Translations under genes and position numbers: made by a program | The notes under the pieces: generated by a model | The model's input: only the letters and a program-made list of their open reading frames with translations | Database searches by the model: none | Told to the model about the DNA's origin: nothing | Shown: positions 1 through 9,950 of the stretch, in pieces | Position numbering within the stretch: the stretch's first letter is position 1 | Layout of the letters: each line of letters starts with the position of its first letter | Assembly (NCBI GenBank): GCA_965153455.1 | Contig: OZ234501.1 | Location: 3,410,001-3,474,000 of the forward strand | DNA: 64,000 bases | DNA from: Sphagnum compactum | Lineage: Eukaryota > Bryophyta > Sphagnopsida > Sphagnales | Direction of reading: 5' to 3'

Positions 1-545
1 ACAATCCTTCAAGTTGGGCCAATAGTAGGACTTCTTTAAGAATGTTGTGGTGCGCTTTGCACCACCATGGCCCGCAAGTGGTCCATCATGACATTCCTTC
101 AAAAGTGTGTCCCTTATCTTCCCTTTCGGCACATAGAGGCGATTTTGCTTGTACCACAATAATCCATTTCGCAAATGGAAGTGGGACTTGGCTCCATTTT
201 GGATGCTTTGCCTTATCTCCTTGGCAAAGGCATCCCGACGGCTCGCTAGTCTAACTTCCTTTTGAAGTTCCGACTCTCCCACATACACCACTCTAAGTTG
301 GTGTTTCCGGCTCAAGGCATCGGGGACTATGTTCTCTTTTCCCGACTTGTGCCGGATGTCCACATTGAACAAGGCCAATGTGTCTTGCCACCTTACTTGT
401 TTTGATGACAACTTGGGTTGAGTGGAGAAGTATTTCAAGGTCACATTGTCGGTCCAAACCACCACATCTTTGGAGCCTATGTAGTGGCCCCAAGTCTTGA
501 GACAATGTATGACCGCCCACATTTCCTTCTCGTGTGTTGGCCACC
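1..545 (-). pseudogene. Element 1 RNase H end and integrase zinc-binding region (partial)
   Basis: In minus orientation this matches element 2 bases 8730-9280: the end of RNase H, the linker, and the H2C2-type zinc-binding segment of integrase (HDGPLAGHGG, then a C-x2-C pair outside the window). The frame differs from the upstream RNase H part, so a small indel lies near 545, where the protein reads KKVANTREG instead of RRWPTHEKE. The integrase catalytic core lies beyond the left edge. Confidence 0.8.
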
Positions 546-1239
546 TTTTTCTCCGTCTCACTCAACTTCTTGCTTTCAAAGGCCACCGGTCTTCCATCTT
601 GCACTATGACACCTCCAATTGCAAAGTTGGAGGCGTCGGAATGGATTTCAAAGTCCTTGTCAAAGTCGGGCAACTTCAACACTGGCGCCTTCACCAAAAT
701 GCCTTTCAATGTTCCAAAGGCTTCGTCGCATGCTTCATCCGAATCATAGGTGACGGCGGACTTCTTCAAGAGGTTTGTCAAAGGGGCCGCAATTCTCGCA
801 AAGTTCTTTATGAACTTACGATAATAGGAGGCCAATCCCAAAAAGGATCTCAAGGCGGGAATCGACTTAGGCGGTTCCCAATCCAATATTGCCTTGACCT
901 TATGATCATCCATCATCAAACCCTCTTGAGTTATCCTATGTCCAAGAAAGTCTACTTCCATCACCCCAAATTCGCACTTCTCCAGTTTGGTATACAACTT
1001 GTTTTCCCTTAGCCTTTGGAACACCTTGCGAAGGTGCTCCGCATGCTCCTCCATGGGCTACTATAAATCAAAATGTCGTCTATGTAGACGACCATAAAAT
1101 CATCAAGCCATTCACAGAAAATGTCATTCATGAGAGTGCAAAATGTGGCGGGTGCATTGGTGAGCCCAAAGGGCATCACCAAGAACTCATATGAGCCATA
1201 CCTTGTGCAACAAGCGGTCTTTTCTTCGTCCCCTACCGC
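293..1239 (-). pseudogene. Element 1 reverse transcriptase C-terminal half and RNase H
   Basis: Reading leftwards from the insertion boundary: the RT palm with the YIDD catalytic pair (near 1080, just upstream of the codons for [10 protein letters not shown]), thumb and connection, then RNase H with HSDASNFAIGG (near 650). Similarity to element 2 is base-for-base for long stretches. The frame breaks near 545. The N-terminal half of RT resumes at 3577 on the far side of the 2.3-kb insertion. Confidence 0.85.
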
Positions 1240-1244
1240 GATCC
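1240..1244. repeat. Target-site duplication GATCC, left copy
   Basis: GATCC here and at 3572-3576 flank a TG...CA insert. Element 2 (near 8043) has a single GATC(G) at the same place in reverse transcriptase, which shows this is a duplication made on insertion. Confidence 0.8.
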
Positions 1245-1520
1245 TGTGAGGTGACTTTCCGTCCCTCTACTCCCGGTTCTACAAGGTGACTATGCTTGGA
1301 AGCACAAAAGCTATTGGTGAAGGAAAGATGTAAGTGTAATTCTATATGTTAAATTGCGTTTGTAGTTGAAATTAAGTAGCCTGCCTCCTATGCATCATTC
1401 ATGATTAAGATTGATAGATATATATTTTTTTCCAAGCTCACACGCCACACATTCTAGGACTTTATGTCAAATTGTCATTCATTTAAACCAATGTTTAAAG
1501 ACTCAACACCATGTCCAACA

Positions 1521-1890
1521 TAGCTGCAAACCATCAGTCACTTAAAACATCATTTCTAACACATACATTATTCAAATCCAGCTTGCCTTAGCTCATTGAA
1601 AAGCTAACTACAAGGCGCACCTTCTTACCAAATCTCACGATCTGCAGCTAAACCAGTGAGGAGTTATACCACCAAACCCGAGAGGGTTTTGCGAAGGTAG
1701 TTGTTCAACTTGACTGCAGACCTCTAGTCACTCAGAATATTGTTTCTAACACATACAATATCCAAATCCGGCTTGCCTTAGCTCATTGGAAAGCTAACTA
1801 CAAGGCGCACCTTCCTACCAAATCTCAAGATCTTCAGCTGAACCAGCAAGAAGTTATGCTATGAAACCCGAGGGGGTTTGTGAGATTTTT
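1521..1890. repeat. 190-bp direct tandem duplication
   Basis: Copy A 1521-1710 and copy B 1711-about 1890 align with a constant 190-base offset; both contain TTTCTAACACATACA, GCTAACTACAAGGCGCACC and AAACCCGAG. They differ at scattered positions, so the duplication is not recent. It lies in the presumed U3 of the insert. Confidence 0.85.
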
Positions 1891-2138
1891 CTAAAGTTTC
1901 AATCTTCCAACACTATCACTACCTACCCCCATTCCTTCAAAACTATTACAAGATTTTCGTTCTACTTCCCTTCCTTCTCCCCTCTACTAAGACTAATCAT
2001 TCTTTTCCTCTTCATGAAGCTCGTGGAAACAAGCATTCAAGATTGAATGAAAATTATCTCCAAGGCAAAAAAAAGAAACCCCAATGATCCAAATCCCCTT
2101 TTGAAGAGAAAGAAAAAGGAGGTGAAGGTAGATTCAAA

Positions 2139-2320
2139 GCTTGGTGGCCAATGGAAGGTTTGATGCTTGGTGGCCAATGGAAGGTTCCATGCTTGGTGGC
2201 CAATGGAATGTTCCAAGCTTGGTGGCCAATGGAAGGTTCCAAGCTTGGTGGCCAATGGAAGGTTCCAAGCTTGGTGGCCAATGGAAGGTTCCAAGCTTGG
2301 TGGCCAATGGAAGGTGAAGG
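2139..2320. repeat. 26-bp minisatellite, seven units
   Basis: Seven contiguous 26-base units, each beginning GCTTGGTGGCCAATGG, at 2139, 2165, 2191, 2217, 2243, 2269 and 2295. Units 4-6 are identical; the first two and the last vary at their 3' ends. As 26 is not a multiple of 3, it produces open frames on both strands that are not genes. It lies about 140-320 bases upstream of the TATA box. Confidence 0.95.
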
Positions 2321-2458
2321 AGAAACACCTTTTCACCTCTTCCATTTTCCCCCCAACAAACTTTACTTAAACCTTCAATTTTTTTCTTTTGACCTCACGG
2401 TTTTACTTTACCATGGTTCTAAGCCATTACTCACGCCTTCCTTTCCTTTTCTTCGATC

Positions 2459-2465
2459 TATAAAT
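2459..2465 (+). promoter_or_regulatory. TATA box of the insert
   Basis: TATAAAT preceded by a pyrimidine-rich stretch and about 95 bases upstream of an ATG at 2559. It fits the U3/R boundary of a plus-oriented LTR. Confidence 0.5.
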
Positions 2466-2558
2466 TGCGATTATGCACCTCGATGTATCAAGTCCTTCGC
2501 ACCTCCATTGTTGATTTGATTTGGTTGAAGATTTGACCTTTTTTCTCTCCTTGAAATT

Positions 2559-2981
2559 ATGGCGTCGCGCACGGTCACATCTTACCGGCCGCAAGCCGCA
2601 TAAGCGAATGAAGAACCGCCTCTGGATTCATCTCTAGATCTTACCCTGACACAGCATCCTCGTGACGAAGAACCCGAAGCTCGAGAGGTGCGTGCTCGTC
2701 TTGAAGTTGAACCCCCTCGAGCCTGGTACTATCATATTTCTCCAAACTCTCACACCTTGGTGATCTTGCTGCAAGTCGACCCCGCTTCTGGTGACGAACC
2801 CGAGACCGTTTGTGAAGGTTGTTACGAAACTGAAGATACTTCTATCTTCGCATGGTCTTCAGTTCCCGGCATTGGACACTATCGTTGGTTGCGCGGTCCG
2901 ATTCGTCGACTGTCTCCTAGTAGCAAGGCGGACTACCTAGTTCGCACCATCCGACGCATCCTAGATTTCCTGCAGTTGTGA
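2559..2981 (+). pseudogene. Small ORF inside the solo LTR, broken by one stop
   Basis: One frame runs from the ATG at 2559 to the stop at 2979-2981 (140 codons) with a single TAA at codon 15. The product is acidic and proline-rich at first (DEEPEAREV), then YYHISPNSHTLVILLQVD, a cysteine pair (CEGCYE) and a basic end (YLVRTIRRILDFLQL). I do not recognise it. Its GC content is higher than the flanking AT-rich sequence, a TATA box lies upstream and AATAAA lies 70 bases downstream. It could be a captured host-gene piece, an LTR-borne accessory ORF, or chance. Confidence 0.4.
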
Positions 2982-3571
2982 ACTATCACTATGGCATAGC
3001 CCAGAATTTTAATTGTACTTGCAGCTCCTCGATGAGCTTAACCTTATTCTAAATAAATGTTTCAATTATCGTTAGATTCCTGTTGCCACTGGCACACTAT
3101 CATACTATTTATTTAATCGTTGAGATGCCTAGAATTAACCTTATGTTCAACGGCTTGAAGATTATTCTATCTCTATTAGACCTTTCATTAACACCCCTTC
3201 AATTGCTTCGAGAATTTCTAACAGGCTTGTTACTCCCTAAATTCCAAAACAAGACTAATGTTGTGTTGAACGTCGCTAACTTTGGTGTCTACTTTTACCC
3301 CCAACCCTCTAAAGATTTTTCACCCCTAATTACGTAATAGAGTTTCTAAAACTATGGTTATAAGCCTTCGTTGAAGAAAAGAACTAATCCAACTCCTTAT
3401 TCATCAATAACGCATTTCAGAAAAGAAAACAAACCCCCTATGCACCCAGGGCATCCATCATTCCCAATGAAGTTGCTAAAAGCCCTTAACAACCTTACTC
3501 CACTCAAATAACCCTGATGGAATTCTAAAAAATTGAGACTACCGCACATGGTTGTGTCGGTATGGCTCACA

Positions 3572-3576
3572 GATCC
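3572..3576. repeat. Target-site duplication GATCC, right copy
   Basis: Partner of 1240-1244. The reverse transcriptase reading frame of element 1 continues on this side (minus strand) into the codons for GYYQIRI. Confidence 0.8.
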
Positions 3577-3973
3577 TTATTTGGTAATACCCCAAACGTA
3601 GATCAATTCTACTAAAAACCTTGGCTCTCGAGAAACGATCAAATAGATCATTGATGTGAGGTAAAGGATACCGATTTTTCACCGTTGCCTTGTTGAGTGC
3701 TCTATAATTAACACACATCCTCAAAGTCCCATCCTTCTTGTGAACAAAAAGGACGGGTGCTCCATATGGTGACTTGCTTGGTTTGATATAACCTTTCGCG
3801 AGGAGTTCCTCAAGTTGGACCTTGAGTTCTTTCAACTCTTCATGGCTCATTCTATATGGGGCCTTGGCGGGAGGTTCCACTCCCGGTATCACTTCAATCG
3901 CATGATAAACTCGTCTTCTCGGGGGCAAGTCTTCGGGCAAGTGTTCGGGCATCACATCCGGGAATTCTTCCAA
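3577..3973 (-). pseudogene. Element 1 reverse transcriptase N-terminal half
   Basis: Minus-strand RT fingers and palm start: [20 protein letters not shown] and then [15 protein letters not shown], the first catalytic aspartate being in RIDL. It is cut by the 2.3-kb insertion. A TAA near 3974 separates it from the protease part where element 2 reads AGG AAG. Confidence 0.85.
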
Positions 3974-3976
3974 AAC

Positions 3977-5050
3977 TTACTTTATGCACTTGGCGGAAGT
4001 CACCAACTTGGTGGCTTCCTTGGGCTCATACTCATCCAACACCCACATGACACACATCATGCCAAAACCTCCCACGCATTCTCTTTCCCAAGTTTTTCCT
4101 AACATAAAGTGGATGGTTGGACCACCCACAAAAGGCAACTCCTGTGCCTTGACTCGCACAATCCCACTTTTAGATGAGATTCTAACTAACCTATTGTGCC
4201 CTTCTATGAGCACATTATTTTGGGTGATGAATTCCATTCCCAAAATGCAATCCATTCCACCCAAGGTGAAAACCAACAAGTCCACCTTTCCTCTCCAATT
4301 TCCCAATTGGAGAGGCATTCCTTTTGCTTGTAAAGTAGTTCGATGGGGAACCCCATCCGCGAAGTGCACCTCGATGGGTGCCTTGAGCTCCTCCAAATGG
4401 AGCTCCATCCTTTCGGCGCTTTCCAAAGTTATGAAGTTGTGTGAGGCCCATGTGTCCAAAAGACATAAAATATCCCGCTTAGCAATCTTCCCCTTCAAGA
4501 AGATAAGTCGATTGCATTTCGGTTGGGCTAAATTGGCATTGAGAGCAAGTACCTTAAAGCTCCCATTCCCCGGTTTGGCCTTGGGACAATCTTTGGAGTA
4601 ATGCCCCACCTCGTTGCAATTGAAACATGCTCTCTTGGGTTTTGCTCCAAAATTTCCCTTGGGTTGGCTCTCTTTGAAAGGAGCCCCCTTCTTCACAAAA
4701 CTCCCTTTTGATTTGAACCCCGAGCCTTGGGATTGTTTGGGCTTATCCTTGGTTGGGCTACCTTGCCCCCGGTTCCATTCCCCCTCATGCCTTCGTTTCT
4801 TGTGAAGGAACTTGTTGTCCTTCTTGAACCCGAATTTGTCGCTCCGCCCCACATCCGAGAAGTTCTCCACTTTCGTGATGGCCTCGGATAATGAGGCGGG
4901 CCGGCTCTCCTCAAGCTTTCGCTTGGCCCAAGTTGGAAGCCCCATCACAAATTGGCACACACGGTCCAATTCATGCATGTGCCGGATCTCATGCATGAGT
5001 TCGGAATAAGCTCTCACATATTGCCTCAAATTTTCATTTGTGGCGTTCAC
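3977..5050 (-). pseudogene. Element 1 gag C-terminus, zinc knuckle and aspartic protease
   Basis: Minus-strand frame holding the end of gag, a basic spacer, a single CCHC knuckle (CFNCNEVGHYSKDC) and a retropepsin-like domain whose active-site signature reads LLDTWASHNF; families of this type have DTG, so the invariant glycine is tryptophan. The downstream protease half ([15 protein letters not shown]) is intact here, whereas element 2 has a 1-base insertion at the corresponding point. A TAA just upstream (near 5078) separates it from the gag N-terminus, where element 2 has TAC. Confidence 0.85.
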
Positions 5051-5077
5051 AAGGTCACGGAGTTTGCCCCGCGAGAT

Positions 5078-5614
5078 TTAGTCGGAATTCCTTGGAACAA
5101 ATTCCGACTCAAGGCGTTCCTTAAAGAACTCCCAAGTATACCCATGGTTCTTCCCTTCCTCTTGTCTCACCGTCCGCCACCATGTGGCGGCATAGCCTTT
5201 CAAGTAGGATTGGGCAAGCTCCACGGCGAAATGCCATCCAACCTTGGCGGCATGTATATAGTCATCCATCTCTGCAAGCCAAGCATCCACAATTTTCTGG
5301 TCGCGGGCACCATCGAAGTTCCCGGGCTTGGCCGGTTGAAACCTTTCACCCTTGGAGGTCCCTGTTTTGAGGGCCGCCACCAACTCACCAAAGTCGGGCC
5401 TATTCATCTTGAAGAGGACTTCAAGTTGCTCCGGGGTGAATAGAACCGAGCTCCGTTGTTCCTCCTCACTCTCGGGTCTCACTTCGGGCTCATCTTGGTC
5501 CTCCCGGAAATTTGGTTCTTCCTCCCCAATTGATTCCGGCGGGGCTACTAGGTCTTCGACGTGTTCCTTGGACCTAGGTTCGGGAGCTTGCTTCCGGTTC
5601 TTCTTGGGTGCCAA
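5078..5614 (-). pseudogene. Element 1 gag N-terminal part
   Basis: The frame runs from the region just after the primer binding site. It contains an acidic lead and the retrotransposon gag core (W-x-F-FKERLESEF). The first codon of the likely product is TTG GCA CCC; no ATG is in frame between the primer binding site and the gag core, so the start codon seems to have been lost by A to T. This portion is absent from element 2 in the window. Confidence 0.8.
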
Positions 5615-5645
5615 CCCAAACTCCCAAGAAGTAAGTCGAGCTTCA

Positions 5646-5663
5646 CCTTGAGCTCTGATACCA
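5646..5663 (-). other. Primer binding site of element 1
   Basis: In minus orientation reads TGGTATCAGAGCTCAAGG, complementary to the 3' end of plant initiator-methionine tRNA. It starts two bases after the LTR end, the usual spacing. Confidence 0.9.
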
Positions 5664-5665
5664 CG

Positions 5666-6482
5666 TGACGCGCTCCTAAGTCCCTTGTTGAACCCACTTG
5701 AGGGTTCAACTATATGGAGTTGCGGAAAGTTGGGACTTGGGGCCGCTCCCGATTTCCAGCACTAAAGAGGGGTAGAGGGGCGTGCTAGAAGTCCCGGGAT
5801 TAGACTAGGAAAAGGACAATCGTTTCACCTACTCAAATCTGCATCAAAACCAACCCGAAGTTGGTTAGAACTCATTCTGCACCCTTTTGGTGTTGGGACA
5901 AGCCACGGGCTAACTCGGACTCACTTGACTCACCACGGCCCGGACTCGGGGGAAGCCACCACCTTCCCCCATATAGTATACTCTGCAGCTCTCCGCCGAG
6001 GCTACATCCGAATGGCACTTTTTCCCGGGACTCCCAAGTTGGAGTCCCGAAATTGTCCCGGGTTGGAGTCCTGGAACTTTGGGAGCTCGTATCTCCTGGC
6101 TCCGACCTCCGATTGGAGTGAGGTTTAAACCAAAGTTGTAGGCCTCTTTGAGAGCTTTCCAACGCCATGTTGCACTCCTTCAGGCGACGTCGGGAAAGGG
6201 TCGATTCCCGACTTTTAGTGGTCGGGAGTCAAACTGCCAGTTTGACTCCCGGCCCTTCTTTTGCCCATAACTTGGGCTGCTGATGTGCAAATTACCAATG
6301 CGAGGGCATTTTAGACATCTACACTTCAAGACCTTCCATTGATATAAAAAACACATCAAGGCGAGGTGTTTTGACCCCCTGTAATTGCTTCTGAGTTTTC
6401 GGGAGTCCCGGAGGACTCCAACTTCCCACTTTTGGGAGTGTGGGCTTCACCCTCACACTTAGCCCAGAGTGGGGTTGCGACA
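5666..6482 (-). repeat. 5' LTR of chromovirus element 1 (817 bp)
   Basis: In minus orientation starts TGTCGCAACC and ends GCGCGTCA. It aligns throughout with the plus-strand LTR at 11281-12074, the differences being mostly substitutions and short indels. It contains a perfect 12-bp stem hairpin (6224-6250) and repeated GGGAGTCC words. Its right edge abuts element 2 gag with no gap. Confidence 0.92.
6224..6250. other. LTR hairpin GGGAGTCAAACT-3 nt-AGTTTGACTCCC
   Basis: Perfect 12-base inverted repeat with a 3-base loop (GCC). It is conserved in the LTR of element 2 at 11514-11540 and recognisable in the diverged solo LTR at 36471. Confidence 0.9.
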
Positions 6483-7428
6483 TTGGGAGTTCTTTAAGGA
6501 ACGCCTTGAGTCGGAATTTGTTCCAATGAATTCCGTCTACATCTCGCGGTGCAAGCATCAAGACCTTGTGAATGCCACAAATGAAAATTTGAGGCAATAT
6601 GTGAGGGCTTATTCTGAGCTCATGCTTGAAATCCGGCACATGCATGAATTGGACCGTGTGTGCCAATTTGTGATGGGGCTTCCAACTTGGGCCAAGCGAA
6701 AGCTTGAGGAGAGTTGGCCCACTTCATTATCCGAAGCCATCACGAAAATGGAGAACTTCTCGGATGTGGGGCGGAGCGACAAATCCGGGTTCAAGAAGAA
6801 CAACAAGTTCCTTCACAAGAAACGAAGGCATGAGGGGGAATGGAACCGGGGGCAAGGTAGCCCAACCAAGGATAAGCCCAAACAATTCCAAGGCTCGGGG
6901 TTCAAACCAAAAGGGAGTTTTGTGAAGAAAGGGGCTCCTTTCAAAGAGAGCCAACCCAAGGGAAATTTTGGAGCAAAACCCAAGAGAGCATGTTTCAATT
7001 GCAACGAGGTGGGGCATTACTCCAAAGATTGTCCTAAGGCCAAACCGGGGAATGGGAGCTTTAAGGTACTTGCTCTCAATGCCAATTTAGCCCAACCGGA
7101 ATGCAATCGACTTATCTTCTTGAAGGGGAAGATTGCTAAGCGGGATATTTTATGTCTTTTGGACACATGGGCCTCACACAACTTCATAACTTTGGAAAGC
7201 GCCGAAAGGATGGAGCTCCATTTGGAGGAACTCAAGGCACCCATCGAGGTGCACTTCGCGGATGGGGTTCCCCATCGAACTACTTTACAAGCAAAAGGAA
7301 TGCCTCTCCAATTGGGAAATTGGAGAGGAAAGGTGGACTTGTTGGTTTTGCACCTTGTGTGGAATGGATTGCATTTTGGGAATGGAGTTCATTACCCAAA
7401 ACAATGTGCTCATAGAAGGGCACAATAG
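6483..7428 (+). pseudogene. Element 2 gag (from mid-domain), zinc knuckle and protease start
   Basis: Open from the junction through gag (WEFFKERLESEF, CQFVMGLPTWAKRKL), a lysine-rich spacer, a CCHC knuckle (CFNCNEVGHYSKDC, near 6996-7037) and the protease signature LLDTWASHNF (near 7160). The same glycine to tryptophan change seen in element 1 is present. An extra G near 7351 shifts the frame for the rest of protease. Confidence 0.88.
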
Positions 7429-8158
7429 GTTAGTTAGAATCTCATCTAAAAGTGGGATTATGCGAGTCAAGGCACAGGAGTTGCCTTGTGTGGGTGGTCC
7501 AACCATCCATTTTATGTTAGGAAAAACTTGGGAAAGAGAATGCGTGGGAGGTTTTGGCATGATGTGTGTCATGTGGGTGTTGGATGAGTATGAGCCCAAG
7601 GAAGCCACCAAGTTGGTGACTTCCGCCAAGTGCATAAGGAAGGTTTTGGAAGAGTTTCCGGATGTGATGCCCGAAGACTTGCCCAAAAACTTGCCCCCGA
7701 AAAGACGAGTTGATCATGCGATTGAAGTGATACCGGGAGTGGAACCTCCCGCCAAGGCCCCATATAGAATGAGCCACGAAGAGTTGAAAGAACTCAAGGT
7801 TCAACTTGAGGAACTCCTCGCGAAAGGTTATATCAAACCAAGCAAGTCACCATATGGAGCACCCGTCCTTTTTGTTCACAAGAAGGATGGGACTTTGAGG
7901 ATGTGTGTTGATTATAGAGCACTCACCAAGGGAACGATGAAAAATCGGTATCCTTTACCTCGCATCGATGATCTATTTAATCGTCTCTCGGGAGCTAAGG
8001 TTTTTAGTAGAATTGATCTATGTTCGGGGTATTACCAAATAAGGATCGCGGAAGGGGACGAAGAAAAGACCGTTTGTCGCACAAGGTATGGCTCATATGA
8101 GTTCTTGGTGATGCCCTTTGGGCTCACCAATGACTCGCCACATTTTGCACTCTCATGA
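7352..8158 (+). pseudogene. Element 2 protease end and reverse transcriptase N-terminal half
   Basis: After the frameshift: [15 protein letters not shown], a linker ([15 protein letters not shown]), then RT with [33 protein letters not shown] and MPFGLTN. One base is missing near 8135 relative to element 1, so the frame ends in a stop at 8158. Confidence 0.88.
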
Positions 8159-9390
8159 ATGACATTTTCCGCGAATGGCTTGATGATTTTGTGGTCGTCT
8201 ACATAGACGACATTTTGATTTATAGTAGCTCCATGGAGGAGCATGCGGAGCACCTTCGCAAGGTGTTCCAAAGGCTAAGGGAAAACAAGTTGTATGCCAA
8301 ACTTGAGAAGTGCGAATTTGGGGTGATGGAAGTAAACTTTCTTGGACATAGGATAATTCAAGAGGGTTTGATGATGGATGATCATAAGGTCAAGGCAATA
8401 TTGGATTGGGAACTGCCTAAGTCGGTTCCCGCCTTGAGATCCTTTTTGGGATTGGCCTCCTATTATCGCAAGTTCATAAAGAACTTTGCGAGAATTGCGG
8501 CCCCTTTGACAAACCTCTTGAAGAAGTCCGCTGTCACCTATGATTGGGATGAAGCATGCGACGAAGCCTTTGGAACATTGAAAGGCATTTTGGTGAAGGC
8601 GTCGGTGTTGAAGTTGCCCGACTTTGACAAGGACTTTGAAATCCATTCCGACGCCTCCGACTTTGCAATTGGAGGTGTCATAGTGCAAGATGGAAGACCG
8701 GTGGCCTTTGAAAGCAAGAAGTTGAGTGAGACGGAGAGAAGGTGGCCAACACACGAGAAGGAAATGTGGGTGGTCATACATTGTCTCAAGACTTGGGGCC
8801 ACTACATAGGCTCCAAAGATGTGGTGGTTTGGACCGACAATGTGACCTTGAAATACTTCTCCACTCAACCCAAGTTGTCATCAAAACAAGTAAGGTGGCA
8901 AGACACATTGGCCTTGTTCAATGTGGACATCCGGCACAAGCCGGGAAAAGAGAACATAGTCCCCGATGCCTTGAGCCGGAAACACCAACTTAGAGTGGTG
9001 TATGTGGGAGAGTCGGAACTTCAAAAGGAAGTTAGACTAGCGAGCCGTCGGGATGCCTTTGCCAAGGAGAGAAGGCAAAGCATCCAAAATGGAGCCAAGT
9101 CCCACTTCCATTTGCGAAATGGATTATTGTGGTACAAGCAAAATCGCCTCTATGTGCCGAAAGGGAAGATAAGGGACACACTTTTGAAGGAATGTCATGA
9201 TGGACCACTTGCGGGCCATGGTGGTGCAAAGCGCACCACAACATTCCTAAAGAAGTCCTACTATTGGCCCAACTTGAAGGATTGTGCGGAGGAGTATGTG
9301 AAGACTTGTTTAACTTGTCAACAAAACCGGACCTTCAACAAGAAGCAAGTGGGTTTGTTGCAACCTTTGCCAATCCCCGAAGGGCCGTGA
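8155..9390 (+). pseudogene. Element 2 RT catalytic part, RNase H and integrase N-terminus
   Basis: Contains [12 protein letters not shown] (the two catalytic aspartates of RT), RNase H (HSDASDFAIGG, VVWTDN, KPGKENIVPDALSRK) and the H2C2 zinc-binding integrase domain (HDGPLAGHGG ... CLTCQQNR). The frame ends in TGA at 9388-9390, where family members are expected to have tryptophan before the ESVSMDF segment of the integrase core. Confidence 0.9.
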
Positions 9391-9929
9391 GAAAGTGTGT
9401 CAATGGACTTCATGGTAAGTTTGCCCCCTTCAAAGGGGTTTGATGCCATCATGGTTGTGGTGGATCGATTTAGCAAAATGTCACACTTCATTCCCACAAA
9501 GGATGAAGCCACGGCTCAAGAGACGGGAAGGTTGTTCTTCTCCCACATTTTTAAGCATCATGGCCTTCCGAAAGACATAGTGTCAGATCGAGACCCGAAG
9601 TTTACAAGTAATTTTGGCGGGCCTTGTGGAAGCGCATGGGGTCGGAACTCAAGATGAGTACTGCATTCCGCCCCCAAACCGATGGACAAACCGAGAGGGT
9701 GAACTTGGTGATCCAACAATTCCTCAGGAATTATGTTGCGGCGGATGAACAAGATTGGGTGGACCATTTGGAGTTAGCCGAGTTTTGTTACAACAACTCG
9801 GCACACTCCGCAACTAGGTCCACCCCATTCCAAATGGTGATGGGCAAGTCACCAATTGTGCCCATGACTTGGGCAGCACAAGGACACACCCCGAGTGATG
9901 CAAGTGAGGAAGTGCCGATGGTCCAATAA
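9391..9929 (+). pseudogene. Element 2 integrase catalytic core
   Basis: DDE residues are visible as SMDF (near 9402), SDRD (near 9588) and QTDGQTERVN (near 9680). One T is missing near 9614, so the first two aspartates and the glutamate lie in different frames. The second frame ends in TAA at 9927-9929. Confidence 0.88.
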
Positions 9930-9950
9930 TTTGATGAAGAAAGGCAGCGC

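Larger units (their letters stand above)
1245..3571 (+). mobile_element. 2327-bp TG...CA insertion, probable solo LTR
   Basis: The insert begins TGTGAGGTGA and ends GGCTCACA, giving a 6-bp terminal inverted repeat (TGTGAG/CTCACA). It is flanked by the 5-bp duplication GATCC and interrupts the reverse transcriptase of element 1. TG...CA ends with a 5-bp duplication are the signature of LTR retrotransposon integration; no internal domain (RT, integrase) is present, so a solo LTR is the simplest reading. A TATA box (2459-2465) and an AATAAA (3052-3057) suggest plus orientation, with roughly 1.2 kb of U3. It also holds a 190-bp tandem duplication, a 26-bp minisatellite and a short broken ORF. It could instead be a non-autonomous DNA element, but a 5-bp duplication fits that less well. 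Confidence 0.7.
1..6482 (-). mobile_element. Ty3/gypsy chromovirus, element 1 (left end outside window)
   Basis: Minus-strand LTR retrotransposon read from its 5' LTR (5666-6482) leftwards: primer binding site, gag, zinc knuckle, protease, reverse transcriptase, RNase H and the start of integrase, leaving the window at base 1. It is nearly identical to the plus-strand copy at 6483-12074, which carries the integrase and chromodomain that place the family among the chromoviruses. The body is split by a foreign insertion at 1245-3571. It is inactive: the first gag codon appears to be TTG where ATG is expected, there are in-frame stops near 5078 and 3974, and a frameshift near 545. Confidence 0.9.

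Noticed and set aside
2139-2320. Regularly spaced 26-bp repeat reminiscent of a CRISPR array
   Set aside because: There are no unique spacers, the units are contiguous, and the context is a plant retrotransposon.
2037-2370. Open frames on both strands with repeated WPPSLE or LGGQWKVPS units
   Set aside because: They are translations of the 26-bp minisatellite; since 26 is not a multiple of three, the array is open in several frames.
3984-4601. Plus-strand frame of 205 codons
   Set aside because: Antisense to the gag-protease of element 1; the minus strand has recognisable domains.
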